Shown one piece after another: positions 1 to 8,681 of a stretch of 64,000 bases of DNA. Below the pieces are notes generated by a model. It had not been told where the DNA came from. It did no database searches and worked only from the letters and a program-made list of their open reading frames with translations. Source of the stretch: Borborobacter arsenicus. Its GTDB lineage: Bacteria; Pseudomonadota; Alphaproteobacteria; Rhizobiales; Rhizobiaceae. Position 1 is the stretch's first letter, and the number at the start of each line of letters is the position of its first letter. The position numbers and the translations under genes were made by a program. The stretch lies in assembly GCF_003934165.1 (NCBI RefSeq), contig NZ_RKST01000001.1:186001-250000 (forward strand). Reading direction: 5' to 3'.

Positions 1-17
1 CCGGCGTTGGTTTTCAT
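1..17 (-). CDS. Start of a third liv gene (partial, likely LivM permease)
   Basis: Only the first codons (MKTNA) lie in the window. The ATG is six bases after the stop of the LivH-like gene on the same strand, the usual place of the second permease (LivM) in liv operons. The call rests on position only. Confidence 0.4.
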
Positions 18-23
18 GGCACG

Positions 24-905
24 TCACACCCTTTCGATTTCGGCGTCGCCGAACAGACCAGTCGGGCGGATAAAGAGGAAAATCAAAGCGAGGAAATAAG
101 CGAACCAGAACTGAATCCCACCGCCAACAATTGGACCCAGGTAAGTCTCGGCCAGAGCCTCGGCCGCTCCCACGATAACGCCCGCGATGATCGCGCCTCC
201 GATGGATGTAAAGCCGCCGATAATGAGCACCGGCAGTGCCTTGAGAACCACCAGCGACAGGTTGAACGACACCCCTTGGCGGGCGCCCCATGCCAGACCG
301 GCAACCAGCCCGACCAATGCCGACACCGCCCAGACCACCTGCCAGATAAAATTCAGATTGATGCCGATGGATTGCGCCGCGCCGGCATCGTCAGCGACGG
401 CCCGCAATGAGACACCAATCCGTGTCTTGTTGAAGAACAACGCCAGCAACAGAGTCAGCGTGATGGCGACACCCGCGGCATAAAGATCAAACTGGCTGAT
501 AAGGATGTCCCCCCAGAAGATCGGCAGATCTTCGACACCCAGATTGAGCGCATGGACTTCGGTGCCCATGATCCCTTGCGCCAAGCCCTCGATGACGAAG
601 GACAATCCTAAAGTGGCCAGGAACAGAGTCATCGTCGATCGGTTGGCCAAAGGCCGCAATACGATCCGCTCTATTGCGAGCGCGCCGATCACCGTCACGA
701 CCATGGTTGCGAACAGCGCCAGCGGAATCGGCCACCCCAGTTTCAGCAAGGTTACGAACAGCAAGGCTGAGAATAGAAGCATCGCACCCTGAGCATAATT
801 GAAGACTCCGGACGCCTTGAAGATCAGCACAAAGCCGATGGCGACCAGGGAATACATCGTACCGGCCAGCACGCCGCCAATCAGTGTTTCAAGAAAGAGA
901 GCCAT
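24..905 (-). CDS. livH: Branched-chain amino-acid ABC transporter permease (LivH-like)
   Basis: Inner-membrane permease of the high-affinity branched-chain amino-acid/amide (HAAT) importer family. About 293 residues with eight or so hydrophobic segments. The N-terminus LIGGVLAGTMYSLVAIGFVL and the motif FKASGVFNYAQGA are typical of LivH. The loop SIGINLNFIWQ matches the region that contacts the ATPase. Two ATGs compete, at 914 and 905. The 905 start has a GAAAG element about nine bases upstream, whereas for 914 that element touches the codon, so 905 is chosen. It follows livG by 36 bases and precedes a probable livM. The actual substrate may not be an amino acid; related transporters carry amides and aromatic acids. 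Confidence 0.9.
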   Translation of the reverse strand: MALFLETLIGGVLAGTMYSLVAIGFVLIFKASGVFNYAQGAMLLFSALLFVTLLKLGWPIPLALFATMVVTVIGALAIERIVLRPLANRSTMTLFLATLGLSFVIEGLAQGIMGTEVHALNLGVEDLPIFWGDILISQFDLYAAGVAITLTLLLALFFNKTRIGVSLRAVADDAGAAQSIGINLNFIWQVVWAVSALVGLVAGLAWGARQGVSFNLSLVVLKALPVLIIGGFTSIGGAIIAGVIVGAAEALAETYLGPIVGGGIQFWFAYFLALIFLFIRPTGLFGDAEIERV

Positions 906-941
906 GAATCCCATCTTTCGTTTGCTAGAGCACAGCCGACA

Positions 942-1730
942 TCAGTGAACTGTCCCCAGATAGGCGCTGATCACTTCGGGGTTCTTCGCGACATCCTCGG
1001 GCCGACCGTCCGCCAGTTTGCGCCCGTAGTCGAGGACGACGACGCGGTCGGACAGGCTCATGACGACCGAGATGTCGTGCTCGATCAGAATGATCGTGAT
1101 CCCAAGCTTCTTGTTGATGTCCAGAATGAATCCAGACATCTCCTGCTTTTCCTCTTTGTTCATGCCGGCCATCGGCTCGTCCATGAGGATCATTTCGGGA
1201 TCAGACACTAGGGCACGGGCAAGTCCGACCCTTTTCTGAATTCCATAAGGTAAGGCTTCTACAACAAGGTCTCGATAGGGGTTCAGGTCCAGGAAATCGA
1301 TCGCCTGATCGGACTTCAGCTCGAACGATGCCGACTCCTGTCGGGCACGAGGAAGTCCAAGCGCGTGTTCGATTACGGTAGTTTTGGCTTTACGTGACAA
1401 GCCTGCCATCACGTTTTCCAGAACCGTCATCTTGCCGAAGAGAGCGTTGTTCTGAAACATGCGGGCGACGCCCATCGCAGCCACTTTCAGCGGCTCCATC
1501 CGCTCAAACGTGGTGCCGTTGTAGGTGATCAACCCCTCTTGCGGAACATAGACGCCATTCAGAATATTCAGCATCGAACTCTTGCCGGCCCCATTCGGGC
1601 CGATCAACGAACAGATCGAGCGGCGCTCAACCTCAAACGAAAACGAATTGATCGCCTTCGCACCACCAAAGGACAGGGACACGTGGCTGACGGCTAGAAG
1701 TATGTCTTTGGAAGATGCCCCCGCGGTCAT
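942..1730 (-). CDS. livG: Branched-chain amino-acid ABC transporter ATP-binding protein (LivG-like)
   Basis: Cytoplasmic ATPase energising the liv importer, 262 residues. Walker A is GPNGAGKSS near residue 43, Walker B is ILMDEPMAG, and the switch histidine sits in IILIEHDISVVMSLSD. The signature region reads LPYGIQKRVGLARAL, a divergent form of the LivG signature. The long insertion between Walker A and signature (LFGKMTVLENVMAG) is LivG-like rather than LivF-like. First gene seen of a minus-strand operon with livH; a livF partner is not in the window and may lie to the left. The 470-bp upstream region is shared with a divergent TetR gene, the probable regulator. Confidence 0.92.
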   Translation of the reverse strand: MTAGASSKDILLAVSHVSLSFGGAKAINSFSFEVERRSICSLIGPNGAGKSSMLNILNGVYVPQEGLITYNGTTFERMEPLKVAAMGVARMFQNNALFGKMTVLENVMAGLSRKAKTTVIEHALGLPRARQESASFELKSDQAIDFLDLNPYRDLVVEALPYGIQKRVGLARALVSDPEMILMDEPMAGMNKEEKQEMSGFILDINKKLGITIILIEHDISVVMSLSDRVVVLDYGRKLADGRPEDVAKNPEVISAYLGTVH

Positions 1731-1862
1731 TGAGGCATCCCGCCCTGTCCGGCAGACCGACCCAGCGCATGCATGGTCTCATCGCATGTTGCCAGACATT
1801 GGCGCAGTGTGGATGAAATGCCCACTTTTGACCCCCCATTGGTCGATACTAATAAAATTTTT

Positions 1863-1880
1863 GTATCGTTCGGTCGGTAT
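1863..1880. promoter_or_regulatory. Candidate TetR operator in the liv/tetR divergent region
   Basis: Imperfect palindrome GTATCGTTCGGTCGGTAT in which TA, CG, CG, CG, TA steps are symmetric. This spacing is common in TetR-family operators. It lies about 130 bases upstream of livG and 320 upstream of tetR. The remaining 1731-2200 sequence has no convincing gene. A TTGACA hexamer at 2119-2124 could be a -35 for tetR, but its -10 is weak. Confidence 0.4.
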
Positions 1881-2200
1881 AATCAGCGCTTGCCTTCTCG
1901 CCTGTCAAGGGGGCTTCTTAAAAAAATGTCGGGACTTCGCCTCCCGCGTCACCAACTGCCGCGAATAAGCATCCGTCGAATAAATACGGCGTTATTGTTG
2001 TATATGCCATTGCGGTACGCTAGGTTCGCACGACAAACCCTCACTAAATGGGAGCCGTCCGATCATGGCTGTCCGGATTTTGGGAAAAAGCTATTTGTGT
2101 ACTGATCGATCCATGGGTTTGACATTCCGGGAAGAATGTTGGACCTGTTTATCGATACGATGGTCAGTGGCGCATATCTATGTGGAGGGGTCTCTACCGG

Positions 2201-2776
2201 ATGAAGACGAAACGATCTGATGGGATTCGTGCGGTCGCCGCAGAGCTATTCGCCAAGCACGGCTACGGCGCGGTTGGCGTTGCCGATCTAGGCGAAGCGG
2301 TCGGGCTGGGCAGAGGTGCCCTCTACTATCATATTTCAAGCAAAGAAGACCTGCTCTACGACATCTCATCACATTACGTGCAGTTGTTGATCGATGACGG
2401 CCGCAACATCATCGCGCGTGAACTCGATCCCGTTGAACGGATTAGATTGTTGAGCCGCGCGATGATCGGTGCCGTCTATAATCATCGCGCGGCGATGACT
2501 GTGTGTTTCCGCGAAATCCATGGGCTTTCAGGCGACAGATATCGTAACGTCAACCAGCTGCATCAGGACTATCAGCAGCTATGGGCCGATACCGTCTCGA
2601 TGGGTGTCGCACAGGGCAAATTCAGATCGATCGAGAAAGTGGCCATCAAGGGTCTCATGGGAATGTTCTTCTACAGCTTCTTATGGCTGAATCCGGAAGG
2701 CCCGCAAACCGCTGATGAAATCGGTGATATTTTCAGTGACCTAATTCTGCACGCTCTTGTCCCTTGGGAAAAATGA
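2201..2776 (+). CDS. TetR/AcrR-family transcriptional regulator
   Basis: 191-residue one-component regulator. The N-terminal helix-turn-helix is clear: IRAVAAELFAKHGYGAVGVA, then GLGRGALYYHISSKEDLLYD, the recognition-helix motif of the family. The C-terminal ligand domain resembles those of regulators of CoA-linked catabolism. An upstream ATG at 2180 exists, but GGAGGGG sits 11 bases before the ATG at 2201, which is chosen. Divergent from livGH, so it probably controls that operon and itself. The MFS gene 184 bases downstream may be co-transcribed, though a small hairpin (CCGCC/GGCGG, 2806-2822) lies between. Confidence 0.9.
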   Translation: MKTKRSDGIRAVAAELFAKHGYGAVGVADLGEAVGLGRGALYYHISSKEDLLYDISSHYVQLLIDDGRNIIARELDPVERIRLLSRAMIGAVYNHRAAMTVCFREIHGLSGDRYRNVNQLHQDYQQLWADTVSMGVAQGKFRSIEKVAIKGLMGMFFYSFLWLNPEGPQTADEIGDIFSDLILHALVPWEK

Positions 2777-2960
2777 CGACCCATCCGATCCGCATCATGA
2801 AAGCTCCGCCCTATATAGGCGGGACATGAAGCGGTCCTGCGGTCGGTGCCATGAGCGCAAGCTACGATCAGACGATACCGGTCCATATCACCGGTATCTT
2901 GACTACGTCAGCCGAACCCGAACATTCCTCGGGCTGCGGCAGCCCGGTCGAAGGTTTTGA

Positions 2961-4181
2961 ATGCCGCACCGGCGTATCGTGAAGCCCTGTTCAATCCCTG
3001 TCTTGCTGTGCCTAGCGGGCTACCTCTTTGCGATCGCATATGGAGTTACTTTTCTTTTGCCATCGATGGTGATGGCTCGCGGCGCTGATGAGATGCTCGC
3101 GGGTTATGTTATCTCGGCAGCCGCGATAAGTTCCGTCATTGCGGTTATACTCTCCGGTCATTTCTCGGATTGGCTAGGTACAAGTCGGGCTGTGATCCTG
3201 TCGGGAGCGGTTTTGACAATCGCTTGTATTGGTTTTGCGTTTGACCAGGGAACGTCATGGAGCATTATCTGCATTGGCCTCGTATTAGGCCTAGGGTGGG
3301 GCACATTTTACACACTCGGCCCCTTGCTGATGGCAACAATTGTGCCCTCAGAGCAGAGAACCCGCGGATTTGGGATGCTCGCAGGTGCGATGATGGCAGG
3401 CATCGGCACCGGCCCGATCCTCGGTCGGGCCGCTTCCGCTGCAAACCTTCCGATCGAAAGCACCTTCCTGGCCTCAGGTATTGCGAGCCTATTCGGGATG
3501 GCTATGTTTGCTTTCCTGAAAGGCCGCATCGCCCGTAATGGCATAGAAGAAATTCAGGGCGCACGACTGTCTTGGAACGCTGTTCATCGCCTGGCTAAGT
3601 CACTTGCCTGCTATCCGATCATCATGGTCGGGATCAGCGGCGCCATTTTCGGCGGGCTGTCCAGTTTTCAAACGAGTTACGCATCCATTCGCGGTCTCGA
3701 TTTTTCCATCTATTTCATCGGTTTCATGCCAGCAGCCATTGTGACCCGTTTATTTTTTGTCGGCTACGCCGCCCACTGGTCGCCATCCCTTTCCAATCTA
3801 CTGCTGACAGGCCTGATCACCGGGTGCATCGGGCTATTCCTCGCAAATACAGGAAACACGGCGCTTTATTTTTCGGCCTCTGCCATGTTTGGAGGGGGAT
3901 ACGGGCTTTTCTACTCATTGATCAACGCACAGGCCGTAAATCTGGCGCCCTCGGGTCTGGTCCCCCAAGCATTGCTTCTATTCAGCCTATCGTATTTTTT
4001 GGGCGCGTTCGGTTTCCCTGTTATAGCGGCACGCATTATTGTTACGTCAGGCATCGATAGCCTGCTTGTGTTACTGGGCGTGCTAGGTGCAATAAACTGT
4101 AGCGTTGCCCTAACCTATCATATGATCACTCGGACCATCCCCTCAAGCAAAGCCGCAAGCGACAGAAGACGCCGGCTTTGA
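2961..4181 (+). CDS. MFS transporter
   Basis: 406-residue integral membrane protein with about twelve hydrophobic segments in two halves separated by a basic loop (FLKGRIARNGIEEIQ). The TM2-TM3 loop contains GHFSDWLGTSRAVI, a variant of the MFS signature (G-x-x-x-D-x-x-G-R). Family membership is secure; the substrate is not predictable. The 2777-2960 gap upstream has no recognisable gene beyond an overlapping 43-codon ORF of unknown value. The end abuts the decayed hupE on the opposite strand. Confidence 0.85.
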   Translation: MPHRRIVKPCSIPVLLCLAGYLFAIAYGVTFLLPSMVMARGADEMLAGYVISAAAISSVIAVILSGHFSDWLGTSRAVILSGAVLTIACIGFAFDQGTSWSIICIGLVLGLGWGTFYTLGPLLMATIVPSEQRTRGFGMLAGAMMAGIGTGPILGRAASAANLPIESTFLASGIASLFGMAMFAFLKGRIARNGIEEIQGARLSWNAVHRLAKSLACYPIIMVGISGAIFGGLSSFQTSYASIRGLDFSIYFIGFMPAAIVTRLFFVGYAAHWSPSLSNLLLTGLITGCIGLFLANTGNTALYFSASAMFGGGYGLFYSLINAQAVNLAPSGLVPQALLLFSLSYFLGAFGFPVIAARIIVTSGIDSLLVLLGVLGAINCSVALTYHMITRTIPSSKAASDRRRRL

Positions 4182-4184
4182 CTG

Positions 4185-4549
4185 GCGTTGCTATCGCCAT
4201 CGCTACGACTGCCGGCGCCTTGATAGCCAGCGCCACGAGCATGCCAAGTACCAAAACGGACAAGGCCATGGCTCAACCATCGAAACGTCAAGCCCCCTCA
4301 GACCGAGCGCGCCGCCCGCTGCCATTGCGGCCACGAAACTCGCCGGCACTTGCCAGAGCGCGTGCCCTCCTATCTGGAATGCGAACAACTCTATAGCCAC
4401 CATCGCAAGCACGTGGTCCAGTCCAGAGAAGGGGTGAGCAAACCCGTGTATAAAGGCGCCTGTCTCCCCTATGCCCGCATGCGCCAAAGCGGCGGTCGGG
4501 ACGGTTGCCAGGAAAAGGACCAGGAAAGGAGTAGAAAAAGGGGTTCATA
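4185..4549 (-). pseudogene. hupE: Decayed HupE/UreJ-family nickel permease
   Basis: The central reading frame encodes GAFIHGFAHPFSGLDHVLAM and GGHALWQVPASFVAAMAAGG, the hallmark His-rich first helix and following region of HupE/UreJ proteins. The signal peptide (FLVLFLATVPTAALA) is in the same frame but the ATG at 4549 is in another frame, so one indel lies in the first codons. After GLRGLDVSMVEP a second indel moves the next helix (ALSVLVLGMLVALAI) to a new frame, and the 3' end is missing where the MFS gene begins. It lies downstream of the broken hydroxyacid oxidase on the same strand. Confidence 0.8.
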
Positions 4550-4563
4550 GTGGTACTCGTCGT

Positions 4564-5714
4564 TTAACGCCCAAGGTCATGAAGGTTGTCGGAGCAAAGC
4601 TGGTTAACATTGGCACAGCCGATCTGCCCCATCACCAGATCGAGTTCTTGTGCCAGCGGGTCGACGACGCGGGTTGCCCCCGCTTCGCCGGCCGCCGCCG
4701 TGGCGTACAGGGTGACGCGGCCAATAAAGGCGAAATCAGCGCCCAGACAGCGTGCAATGGCGATGTCGGCGCCTCGACGAATGCCGCTGTCGATTACCAG
4801 CGTCGCGTCCTTGCCAACGGCGGCGCGGATGGCGCGGAGCATGTCGATGCACGGGACGATGCGGTCAAGTTGGCGTCCGCCATGGTTGGAGATCCAGATG
4901 CCGTCAACGCCCAGACCCAGCATCGCAACGGCATCGTCCGGGTGCAGAACGCCCTTCACAAGCATCCTGCCCTTCCATCGGGCACGCACATCCGCAATGT
5001 CCTTCAGTGTCTGAGTTGGGTCAGGCGTCTCCCGTGTGAAGACGTGGGCAATCTCTAGGGCTGAAGCGCCGTGCGGTGCATAGGGCTGCCAGTTGCCGAG
5101 CTTTGGCAGTCCGCCATTGGCGAGATAGCCGGTCGCCCATGCCGGATGAATCAGCGCCTGGACGATTGTCGAAAGCGACATACGCGGCGGCAGGCCGAAA
5201 CCGTTGCGGATGTTGCGCGTGCGCTTCGGCGTCACCGGCACGGGTCAGCACCAGCGTCTCGACGCCCGCGCCAGCAGCACGGTCCAGAAGGTTGGCGGTG
5301 ATGTCGCGATTGCGGGCGCCATAAACCTGGAACCAGCTATTGCCGGGCGCAACCTTCGCGACAAGCTCGATTGGGCTGTTGCTCGCCCCAGAAAGCACAA
5401 ACGGATTCCTGCCCTGGCCGCCGCACGCGCCAACATCAAGTCCGCGCCCGGTCGAAAAAGCGAAGCGAAGCCCGTGGGCGAAATGCAAAGCTAAGCTCGT
5501 ACTGCCTGCCGAACAACTGGGTGCTATGAATGCGATTTTCGACGTTCACTGGATAGCGGGGCACGAATACGCGCCGACGAAAGGCCATTTGGTTGGCCGC
5601 CAGCGCGTCTTCATCTTCGACCCCGCCATCGACATAGTCGAAGACGACCTTCGGCATCCGTGCCTGAGCCATTAGCCTGACATCATCAACGGTCAACGCA
5701 TCGCGCAATCTCAT
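4564..5714 (-). pseudogene. Decayed FMN-dependent alpha-hydroxyacid oxidase/dehydrogenase (LldD-like)
   Basis: Three frames together cover a whole FMN hydroxyacid dehydrogenase of about 380 residues. The N-terminus (MPKVVFDYVDGGVEDEDALA) ends in a frameshift near 5480. A middle piece (GNSWFQVYGARNRDITANLL) ends near 5260. The C-terminus keeps the active-site block WISNHGGRQLD and the phosphate-binding IDSGIRRGADIAIA. At least two indels make it non-functional unless they are sequencing errors. Start is five bases after the larB remnant stop. An intact paralogue lies at 26220-27353. Confidence 0.88.
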
Positions 5715-5719
5715 TGGCG

Positions 5720-5904
5720 CTACGTCGTTTCAGCGACCGGCACAGGATCAGCGACAGAGGCGGCGCTTTCGAACATGCGGCAAATTTTCATGGCGGCCAC
5801 CGCCGCTCCAAACCCATTGTCGATATTCACGGCCATTATCCCCGGCGCGCAGCTTGCTAGCGCGCTGCCGAGGGCTATCTTGCCACCCGAACCGACCCCG
5901 TATT
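5720..5904 (-). pseudogene. larB: 3' remnant of larB (nickel-pincer cofactor biosynthesis)
   Basis: The last ~60 codons read [20 protein letters not shown] then [14 protein letters not shown], matching the conserved C-terminus of LarB carboxylases (AIRC-like domain; [14 protein letters not shown] block). Similarity stops sharply at about 5904, where a plus-strand MaoC-like fragment begins, so the gene was cut by recombination. LarB helps make the pyridinium-based nickel cofactor of lactate racemase. The next genes on this strand are a lactate-type dehydrogenase and a HupE nickel permease, which supports the assignment. Confidence 0.7.
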
Positions 5905-5912
5905 CCCGGCCC

Positions 5913-6113
5913 CGGAACGGTTTCCTCGGCGTCGAATGGAAGTTCGTCAAAGCGGTCGGCGTTGACGATGAAATCATCGGACGGGTAGAAGTCACGGAAG
6001 TGCGGGGCGACAAGCCGATCCGCAAGCTCGCCACGAGCGTGCGCAACGCAGCCGGTGAGATTTGCCTGACAGGCACAGCAACGGTTTACACCGTGCCGCT
6101 TGTTAAGGACTGA
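5913..6113 (+). pseudogene. 3' remnant of a MaoC-like dehydratase
   Basis: The C-terminal two thirds of a 112-codon ORF reads [20 protein letters not shown] and then a hot-dog beta-sheet ending in [10 protein letters not shown], as in MaoC-family acyl dehydratases. The N-terminal half of the ORF is only antisense of larB, so the true gene is truncated at about 5913. The stop is four bases before a possible GTG start of the truncated MFS gene, as if both once formed an operon. Confidence 0.6.
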
Positions 6114-6150
6114 CCAGGTGCCGAAAGCCTCTAGAGCGAGCCTGCGCCTA

Positions 6151-6193
6151 ACCTCAGCTTCCGACTGCGGACGCTGGCAGGCGCTGTCGGTTA
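6151..6193 (+). repeat. 43-bp perfect inverted repeat, left arm
   Basis: Begins ACCTCAGCTTCCGACTGCGG and is the exact reverse complement of 6936-6978. It encodes TSASDCGRWQALSV at the start of the truncated MFS gene. No target duplication flanks it. Confidence 0.95.
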
Positions 6194-6935
6194 TAGCGAT
6201 CGCCGTTGTGTTGTCCCTGACCACATGGTTCTCGGCTACCGCAGTGACGCCTGAACTGAAGAGGGTCTGGAACCTGTCGGACACAGAAGTGGCCTGGCTC
6301 ACGAATGCCGTGCAGATATGCTTTGTTGTTGGCGCCCTGCTAGCAAGCCTCGTAAACCTGCCCGACCTGACCAGGCTCAATCGGCTGATGGCGGCCGCAG
6401 CCGCGACCGCCGCGCTGGCCAATGCCGGACTGCTCTTGGAACCTGGGGCAGCCAGCGTCATCGTCTTACGCATGATTACTGGACTTTCGCTTGCCGCCGT
6501 CTATCCGCCGGCCATGAAGATGGTTTCCACTTGGTTTCTCCGCGATCGCGGGCTGGCGTTGGGCGCCGTCATCGGTGCGCTCTCGCTCGGCTCCGCGCTG
6601 CCACATCTTTTCCGCGCCTTGGGCCAGACATTGCCGTGGCAACTCGTCGTGGGCGCCACCAGCATCATGGCCTTCGCCTCGGGATTGATATTTCTCCTGC
6701 TCTGCCGAGAAGGTCCCTATCTTTTCAGCAAGGCCGTATTCAATCCCAAAGAAATCGGGATGGTGTTCCGGCACCGGAATCTGCTGCTCGTCAATATCGG
6801 CTATTTCGGCCATATGTGGGAACTCTATGCTATGTGGGCATGGCTCCTGACGTTCCTGGGAGGCGCCTTCCTGTATATGGGCGATACAGGCTTCGGCTTT
6901 GCCTCGGCATTTACGTTTCTGGCCGTAGCAGCGGG

Positions 6936-6978
6936 TAACCGACAGCGCCTGCCAGCGTCCGCAGTCGGAAGCTGAGGT
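6936..6978 (-). repeat. 43-bp perfect inverted repeat, right arm
   Basis: Exact reverse complement of 6151-6193, 742 bases away. It joins MFS sequence on its left to the duplicated hydroxyacid-dehydrogenase fragment on its right. Confidence 0.95.
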
Positions 6979-6996
6979 AATGTGCGGGCCCGCTTC

Positions 6997-7309
6997 TACC
7001 AAATCAACAAGCTTTTGGTCACGACGATCACATCGCTCAGCCTATCTGATCCCTGCCCGACTATTTCTTCTCACGGCTGGATTGACCACAGTCTCCGGCC
7101 AAACACCTTCCAAGACACACCTCACCTCCGGTGGCGCTCCGGCGTGCAAGGCGTGTTTGGATTCCTCGCTGTACGAAGCGACATGCGACGTCAGAATCAC
7201 GGAGTCGCGCTTGCGCAGTGGATGGATCTCCGGCAAGGGCTCGGGATCGGTGGTGTCGAGCGCGCAGCCAGCAATGGCTCCGCGGTCCAGCGCCCGCACG
7301 AGCGCCATG
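6997..7309 (-). pseudogene. Partial copy of the D-2-hydroxyacid dehydrogenase gene
   Basis: About 313 bases correspond to 10363-10677, covering the last ~88 codons and 45 bases past the stop of the intact dehydrogenase. The fragment keeps ALVRALDRGAIAGCALDTTD and the catalytic-His region, altered here to LTSHVASYSEE (intact copy LTPHVAWYSEE). Similarity ends abruptly at the codon for Met-Ala-Leu-Val, so the nucleotide-binding domain is missing. Divergence between copies shows the duplication is not recent. It directly abuts the right 43-bp repeat arm region. Confidence 0.85.
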
Positions 7310-7701
7310 CGCCTGGTGCAGGCGGTCGGTAACGCGCGTTTCCCGGATCAGGTCGCGGATAAGGGATTGCCGCTCCCGCGTGTCAATGCTGTCGAGGCCT
7401 GCGCGTTTGCGGCCATGACGGGGCTTCAAGGCCTCCTGTTCGATTTGACGGCTCTCGCGGGATTGCGCCGCAGGGGCGCAAGAACCAGACCTTAACCCTG
7501 GCATCGGTGTCGCGGTCCGTACCGGCGAACATCGAGACTCGTCCATAGTCAGGTCCGTTCTCGCCCGCATCTGCCGCATCCTTTGCGCCGCTCCAGATTA
7601 TCTCCTGAGGAGAGGCACGCCCGGCGGCGTGGACGACGTAATGATTGTGTCGCCACGACCGGCCCCATCTGCAGTGCCTCCCTCGGAGTTGCCACGCGGG
7701 T
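7310..7701. other. Intergenic stretch without a recognisable gene
   Basis: About 390 bases between the dehydrogenase fragment and the LysR gene. Open frames exist on both strands but none shows a motif I recognise. Given the surrounding debris it may be another gene fragment. Confidence 0.4.
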
Positions 7702-8577
7702 TCACGGGATCAAAGCCGTTTGGAACTTGTCCAGAAAGACCCTAAGCTTAGGCAGAACTTGACTTCGCGAAGGAAACACGGCCCAGATCGCCAGATCGCG
7801 CGGCGATGCGCCTTCGATGGGAACGGGGATTAAGCGGCCACTCTCCAGTTCGTCTTTCACGTCCCAAGCGGAGAGCTGGGCAAGTCCGAGGCCAGAGACG
7901 CAGGCCGCTAGAAAGCCGTCTACTCCGCTTGACGAGAACCGGCTGCTCACCCGGACCGATCTTTCCTTTCCATCGACTAGGAATTGCCAGTGCGTGAAGT
8001 TGGAGAACGTCAGGCATTCATGATACTCGAGGTCTTCGATTGTTTTCGGAGCGCCATTTCTCTCGATATACGAAGGCGCGGCATAAATAAGCTTGGAATT
8101 GTCCGCGAGGCGTCGCGCAATAAGACCTGAGTCCTTCATCGGGGCGATCCTGATCGCAAGATCGATGCCCGAAGCGACGATGTCGATGATCGCGTCACTG
8201 AGTTCTAGGTCAATACGCAGACGAGGGTTTTCATCGAGCAGTTCGTGGACGATCGGCATGATCCGCTTGCGACCCAGGGTGATCGGAGCCGTGACCCGCA
8301 GAAGGCCGGTCGCTCCGCCTTCAGACGGCTGCAGCGTCGCGCGCGCGGCTTCCTGCGTGTCTATCATTTCGGCGGCAAAGGGCTGGAAGGCCTCGCCCTC
8401 AGGCGTAAGTGACAAGGACCTCGACGACCTATGGAAAAGTCGAACGCCTAGCTCGTCCTCAAGGGCGGCCAGCCTCCGCGTTGCGGACATCGGCGTCAAC
8501 TTGAGGTGCCGTGCGGCACCCGAAAGGCTTCCGGTCCTTACGGCGCTCAAGAAAACCTCCAGGTTTTGGGTGTCCAT
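7702..8577 (-). CDS. LysR-family transcriptional regulator (of the adjacent OYE)
   Basis: 291 residues. The N-terminal winged HTH runs from MDTQNLEVFLSAVRTGSLSG through AARHLKLTPMSATRRLAALE to LGVRLFHRSSRSLSLTPEG. The rest is a LysR substrate domain of the CrgA/AaeR-type subgroup (LRVTAPITLGRKRIMPIVHE). It diverges from an Old Yellow Enzyme gene with 104 bases between the starts. This arrangement, common for alkene-reductase genes, suggests it controls that gene in response to an electrophile or quinone-like effector. Confidence 0.92.
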   Translation of the reverse strand: MDTQNLEVFLSAVRTGSLSGAARHLKLTPMSATRRLAALEDELGVRLFHRSSRSLSLTPEGEAFQPFAAEMIDTQEAARATLQPSEGGATGLLRVTAPITLGRKRIMPIVHELLDENPRLRIDLELSDAIIDIVASGIDLAIRIAPMKDSGLIARRLADNSKLIYAAPSYIERNGAPKTIEDLEYHECLTFSNFTHWQFLVDGKERSVRVSSRFSSSGVDGFLAACVSGLGLAQLSAWDVKDELESGRLIPVPIEGASPRDLAIWAVFPSRSQVLPKLRVFLDKFQTALIP

Positions 8578-8591
8578 TTTTGAACCTAACG

Positions 8592-8625
8592 ATATTCGTT
8601 ATTGAGCTTCACAAGTAGCGAATAT
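8592..8625. promoter_or_regulatory. Candidate LysR operator
   Basis: Perfect inverted arms ATATTCG (8592-8598) and CGAATAT (8619-8625) separated by 20 bases, lying between divergent lysR and OYE genes where LysR proteins bind. Confidence 0.5.
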
Positions 8626-8681
8626 AGTAACATGCAGTGTGATCTTCTACATCTTATTCATTGCAATTTTCAGAGGCTCCA

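Larger units (their letters stand above)
6118..6978 (+). pseudogene. Truncated MFS transporter (CynX/NimT-like)
   Basis: Encodes the first two thirds of an MFS transporter: first helix ALSVIAIAVVLSLTTWFSAT, then VTPELKRVWNLSDTEVAWLT, and the MFS A-motif-like RMITGLSLAAVYPPAMKM region. Related transporters have about 400 residues; this reading frame stops at 285. The last ~14 codons derive from an inverted copy of the gene's own 5' end (see the 43-bp repeats), so the break is a rearrangement rather than a point mutation. GTG at 6118 has AAGGA eight bases upstream. Confidence 0.75.

Noticed and set aside
5748-6473. 241-codon minus-strand ORF
   Set aside because: Most is antisense of MaoC and MFS fragments; only the larB-like end has meaning and that is in a different frame.
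6151-6978. Insertion sequence bounded by the 43-bp repeats
   Set aside because: No transposase inside, no target duplication, and the left arm is native MFS coding sequence.
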